Shown here piece by piece: positions 5,977-8,673 of a stretch of 8,673 nt of DNA. This stretch comes from CAYGBM01 sp964348225 (GTDB lineage: Bacteria; Patescibacteriota; Minisyncoccia; Minisyncoccales; CG1-02-41-26). How positions within the stretch are numbered: the first letter of the stretch is position 1; each line of letters opens with the position of its first letter. The stretch is taken from assembly GCA_964348225.1 (NCBI GenBank), contig CAYGBM010000022.1, forward strand, positions 1 through 8,673, given 5' to 3'. Made by a program: the position numbers and the translations under genes. Under the pieces are notes generated by a model. That model was not told the origin of the DNA, made no database searches, and saw nothing but the letters and a program-made list of their open reading frames with translations.

Positions 5977-8220
5977 ATGATAAAAAAAATCTTTAAAATC
6001 GAAGGAATGCATTGCGCTTCTTGCGCATCAGTTATAGAAAACACCCTTAAAAAACAAAAGGGTGTTCTTTCAATAAATGTTAATTTTGCTTCAGAGAAAG
6101 CTGTGGTAACATTTAATCCAGCAATCATTAGTGTTGAGAGGATAAAAGCATTGATTAAAAAATCGGGTTATCGGGCTTCAGAAGAAAGCCTTGAAGAGCT
6201 TAAGGGGAGGAGGCGTAAAGACAGAGAGAGGCAGAGGATTAGACAGCTCAAGAGAAATTTCCTGATATCCTTGGTCTTGGGCATTCCTCTTTTTTATATA
6301 GCAATGGGTTCGATGATTGGCTTGCCCTTGCCAGACATTTCATTGAGAATGAATAGCATTTTACAGCTTGGTATTACCAGCTTAATAATCTTTTTCAACA
6401 GACGTATATATTTGTCAGGTTTCAAGAGGCTAATCACGAGAAAGCCGGATATGGATTCTTTAGTGGGAACAGGCACTGCGGCTGCCTATCTTTACAGCTT
6501 GGTTGTTGCTCTGAGAATTTGGCTTTATCCTCAATTCATTGCTGAGCCCCACCTTTATTTTGAATCGGCTGCTTTTATCTTGATTTTTATTTCGCTTGGA
6601 AAGTATCTTGAAGTTTTAACCAAAGGGAAAACAAGCCAGGCAATTAAAAAGCTTATTGGGCTTCAGCCAAAAACAGCAACTGTTATAAGGCAAGGCAGAG
6701 AAGTAAAAACTCCTATCTCTGAAGTGAAAAAGGGAGATGTTATTTTGGTTAAGCCTGGCGAGAAAATTCCTGTTGATGGCGTAGTTATTGAAGGATACTC
6801 AGGGGTGGATGAGAAAGCAATTACAGGAGAGAGCATACCTGTTGAAAAGAAAGAGGGTGATGAAATAATAGGCGCTACTATTAACAAAACAGGAGCTTTA
6901 AAATTCAGGGCTACGCGGGTTGGTAAAGACACAATGCTCTCGCAAATAATCAAAATTGTTGAAGAAGCCATGGGCTCTAAAGCTCCGATCCAGGTTTTAG
7001 CTGATAGGGTTTCTTTTTACTTTGTGCCAGCAGTAATTATTATAGGAATTTTGGCTTTTGCTGGTTGGGTTATTGCTGGGCAGTCTTTTGTTTTTGCTTT
7101 AACGGTTTTTGTGGCGGTTTTAATTATTGCTTGCCCTTGTGCTTTAGGCTTAGCTACTCCAACAGCTGTTATGATGGGCACAGGGCTTGCTGCTCAAAAC
7201 GGGATTTTAATTAAAAACAGCAGGGCATTGGAGATTGCCAAGAAAGTTAATGTTATTGTTTTTGATAAAACAGGCACTTTAACCAGAGGGGAGCCGGAAG
7301 TTACCAATGTTTTAGCAATAAGCAAAAATGGAGAAAAAAGAGCTAAAGAATTACTGCAATTGGCTGCTTCTGTGGAAAGGAATTCCGAGCATCCATTGGC
7401 TCAGGCGGTATTGAAAAAGGCAAAGGAGCAGAAATTAAAGCTTTTCGATCTTAAGGGGTTTGAATCAAAGCCGGGAAAGGGCGTTGTTGCCCTCTATAAG
7501 GACAGAAAGGTTTTAGCTGGCACAAGAAAATTGCTTTTGGAGAATATGATTGATTTAGCTCCCTTTGAGGAATTGATAACTGATTTAGAACAACAAGGCA
7601 AAACTACTATATTAGTTTCTGAAGGCAAAGAATTCTTAGGCATAATTGCTGTGGCTGATATGTTGAAAGCGCATTCTAAACAAGCCATAGAGCATTTGCA
7701 CAAGTTAGGTAAGAGAGTGGCTATGATTACTGGCGATAATAAACGAGTAGCTGAAGTGATAAGCAAAGAGTTGGGGCTTGATTACTTTTTAGCTGAAGTA
7801 TTGCCCCAAGAAAAAGCCCAAGAGATCAAAAACCTGCAGACAAAAGGCAATGTTGTTGCTATGGTTGGCGATGGCATTAACGATGCCCCTGCTTTAGCTC
7901 AAGCTGACTTGGGGATTGCTTTGGGTTCTGGCACTGATGTTGCCATTGAAACAGGAGGAATAGTTTTGGTTAAAGACGACCTGCGGGACGTTGTTGGAGC
8001 CATTGATTTGAGCAGCTACACTGTAAGGAAGATAAAGCAGAATCTTTTTTGGGCTTTCTTTTATAACTCTGTTGGCATTCCGATTGCTGCTGGCATTTTA
8101 TACCCTTTCACTGGCTGGCTGCTCTCGCCAGTTATTGCAGCAGCCGCCATGGCTTTCTCTTCAGTAAGCGTTATAACAAATGCCCTTCTGATGAAAAGAT
8201 ATTCTTTAAAAACAAAGTGA
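5977..8220 (+). CDS. copA: Cu+-exporting P1B-type ATPase CopA
   Basis: 747 residues, typical for a CopA with a single N-terminal metal-binding domain. It uses ATP to pump Cu+ out of the cytoplasm. In order: HMA domain with GMHCASC (C13, C16); a helical hairpin and membrane helices; actuator motif TGES (283-286); the transmembrane copper site CPC (386-388) within IACPCALGLATP; phosphorylated aspartate D430 in DKTGTLT; the HP motif (472-473) of the nucleotide-binding domain; GDGIND (631-636); and late helices with FFYNSVG and MAFSSVSV, the Tyr-Asn and Met-Ser-Ser elements that mark the Cu+ subgroup. The start ATG 5977 has an AAGGA-like site just upstream, one of the better ribosome binding sites in the window. 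The HMA domain is related to that of the thioredoxin fusion encoded upstream. It is the last gene of the operon and would be induced through CsoR. Confidence 0.95.
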   Translation: MIKKIFKIEGMHCASCASVIENTLKKQKGVLSINVNFASEKAVVTFNPAIISVERIKALIKKSGYRASEESLEELKGRRRKDRERQRIRQLKRNFLISLVLGIPLFYIAMGSMIGLPLPDISLRMNSILQLGITSLIIFFNRRIYLSGFKRLITRKPDMDSLVGTGTAAAYLYSLVVALRIWLYPQFIAEPHLYFESAAFILIFISLGKYLEVLTKGKTSQAIKKLIGLQPKTATVIRQGREVKTPISEVKKGDVILVKPGEKIPVDGVVIEGYSGVDEKAITGESIPVEKKEGDEIIGATINKTGALKFRATRVGKDTMLSQIIKIVEEAMGSKAPIQVLADRVSFYFVPAVIIIGILAFAGWVIAGQSFVFALTVFVAVLIIACPCALGLATPTAVMMGTGLAAQNGILIKNSRALEIAKKVNVIVFDKTGTLTRGEPEVTNVLAISKNGEKRAKELLQLAASVERNSEHPLAQAVLKKAKEQKLKLFDLKGFESKPGKGVVALYKDRKVLAGTRKLLLENMIDLAPFEELITDLEQQGKTTILVSEGKEFLGIIAVADMLKAHSKQAIEHLHKLGKRVAMITGDNKRVAEVISKELGLDYFLAEVLPQEKAQEIKNLQTKGNVVAMVGDGINDAPALAQADLGIALGSGTDVAIETGGIVLVKDDLRDVVGAIDLSSYTVRKIKQNLFWAFFYNSVGIPIAAGILYPFTGWLLSPVIAAAAMAFSSVSVITNALLMKRYSLKTK

Positions 8221-8270
8221 GGTTTATCTCTCTTTATTTTTGCTGGAAGCCTGATGTTTGAACATAAAGC

Positions 8271-8314
8271 TTGACAATTTTTTGTTGGGGTTTTTGTGTT
8301 AATATCTATATAAA
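8271..8314 (+). promoter_or_regulatory. Possible plus-strand promoter downstream of copA
   Basis: TTGACA at 8271-8276 is consensus, but no good -10 lies 16-18 bases away; TAATAT (8300) and TATAAA (8309) are too far unless TTGGGG at 8285-8290 serves as the -35. It would read into the antisense of the RNA predicted below. Weak evidence. Confidence 0.25.
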
Positions 8315-8353
8315 CCTGGATATATCTCGTATCTTGGTCCTTATAAAAGATTA

Positions 8354-8375
8354 AGGCCTGCTGAGGAGCAGGCCT
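8354..8375 (-). terminator. Hairpin terminator of the second minus-strand RNA
   Basis: AGGCCTGCT and AGCAGGCCT pair perfectly over 9 bp around a 4-base loop. On the minus strand the stem is followed by TAATCTTTT. It directly abuts the last base of the predicted closing stem of the RNA. Confidence 0.6.
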
Positions 8376-8504
8376 AGAGGAGTTACATTACATCAAAGCT
8401 TATCGTGGGAAATCAACTGAGCTGGTCTAGTCTATATGAGCGGGGGACAGCGAGGTCAGGATTGGGCCAGCTATGATCACCCTCTCTCCTTACTGTCCCA
8501 CCTG

Positions 8505-8512
8505 TTTTTTTT
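8505..8512 (+). other. T8 tract (A8 on the minus strand)
   Basis: Eight T residues follow the CTGTCCC arm on the plus strand and could end a plus-strand transcript. On the minus strand the same bases are an A8 linker between the first hairpin and the pseudoknot of the predicted RNA. The other candidate RNA also contains an A8 linker, at 2456-2463 on the same strand. Confidence 0.35.
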
Positions 8513-8600
8513 CAAATTGCGCTACGTCAGACGGAAGGTAGAAGCTGCCACTAGAACCTTCCGCCTGAGGGAGGCCCACAAAAGTATGCCTCTCATTTTC

Positions 8601-8629
8601 AATTTAATCTCTCCCAAGCCTTTTGTCAA
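8601..8629 (-). promoter_or_regulatory. Minus-strand sigma70-type promoter for the 8350-8594 RNA
   Basis: On the minus strand TTGACA (8629-8624), a 17-base spacer and TAAATT (8606-8601), with the start expected near 8594. Both hexamers and the spacer length are identical to those of the promoter at 2656-2684. Confidence 0.7.
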
Positions 8630-8673
8630 TAGCATGTATGTATATTGAAAGCGAAAAGAATAGAGATTATAAA

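Larger units (their letters stand above)
8350..8594 (-). ncRNA. Candidate structured non-coding RNA, about 240 nt, with a pseudoknot; family unknown
   Basis: A minus-strand promoter at 8601-8629 and a hairpin terminator at 8354-8375 bracket a stretch with no credible protein gene. The two ends can pair in register: 8589-8593 with 8376-8380, 8584-8588 with 8386-8391 (one bulged base), and 8575-8579 with 8405-8409. Inside are a 10-bp hairpin (8556-8565 with 8530-8539), which has a G-U pair on the minus strand where the plus strand would have A-C, and two interleaved pairings, 8493-8499 with 8444-8450 and 8465-8472 with 8420-8427, that together make a pseudoknot. The second of these pairs slightly better on the plus strand, so the strand call is favoured, not proven. 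End pairing recalls 6S RNA, but the branched core and pseudoknot do not. I do not recognise the family. Confidence 0.55.

Noticed and set aside
8436..8512. SRP RNA on the plus strand because of GAGGTCAGG before a T tract
   Set aside because: The GGTCAGG word is not followed by the conserved GGAAGG tetraloop region, and the flanking pairs do not give the SRP helix 8 shape.
8436..8648. 70-codon plus-strand reading frame at the window end
   Set aside because: Composition is not protein-like; it runs through the T8 tract, the hairpins and the minus-strand promoter of the second candidate RNA.

Overview
The window looks like a piece of a small, AT-leaning bacterial chromosome. Compact spacers, weak or absent Shine-Dalgarno sequences, a minimal desulfurase/scaffold/thiouridylase cluster and short simple-sequence repeats such as TTAATTC and AACTAC suggest a Patescibacteria/CPR (Parcubacteria-like) organism. 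That placement is inferred from style; no taxonomic marker gene is present.

Region 1 (1-2164, + strand) is a sulfur-mobilisation operon. It holds the C-terminal part of a group I cysteine desulfurase (IscS/NifS type) cut by the window edge, an IscU-like Fe-S scaffold, and MnmA, which makes 2-thiouridine in tRNA. The scaffold and mnmA overlap by 23 bases. The desulfurase takes sulfur from cysteine and can feed both partners. No TusA-E relay gene is visible here.

Region 2 (about 2165-2706) has no credible protein gene. It contains a strong minus-strand promoter (TTGACA, 17-base spacer, TAAATT), about 480 bases rich in hairpins and long-range pairings, and a terminator-like hairpin just downstream of mnmA. 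I read it as a structured non-coding RNA of unknown family, convergent with mnmA and divergent from the copper operon.

Region 3 (2707-8220, + strand) is a copper-responsive operon. A TTGACA/TGCTACACT promoter is followed by a perfect 16+3+16 palindrome with central C6/G6 tracts, the expected kind of operator for the first gene product, a CsoR repressor. Next come a MerT-like membrane protein with an HMA-like domain and a Cys-rich tail, a fusion of an HMA copper-binding domain with a membrane-anchored DsbA-like thioredoxin domain, a DUF2318 membrane-anchored Cys protein, a small membrane-anchored protein with ten cysteines, and a Cu+-exporting P1B-type ATPase (CopA). Together they suggest a system that senses excess Cu+, binds it, exports it, and manages thiols or metal centres outside the membrane.

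Region 4 (8221-8673) again lacks a credible protein gene. A second minus-strand promoter with the same TTGACA-N17-TAAATT layout drives a predicted RNA of about 240 bases. Its 5' and 3' ends can pair, it can form a pseudoknot, and it ends at a 9-bp hairpin terminator. It resembles no RNA family I can name.
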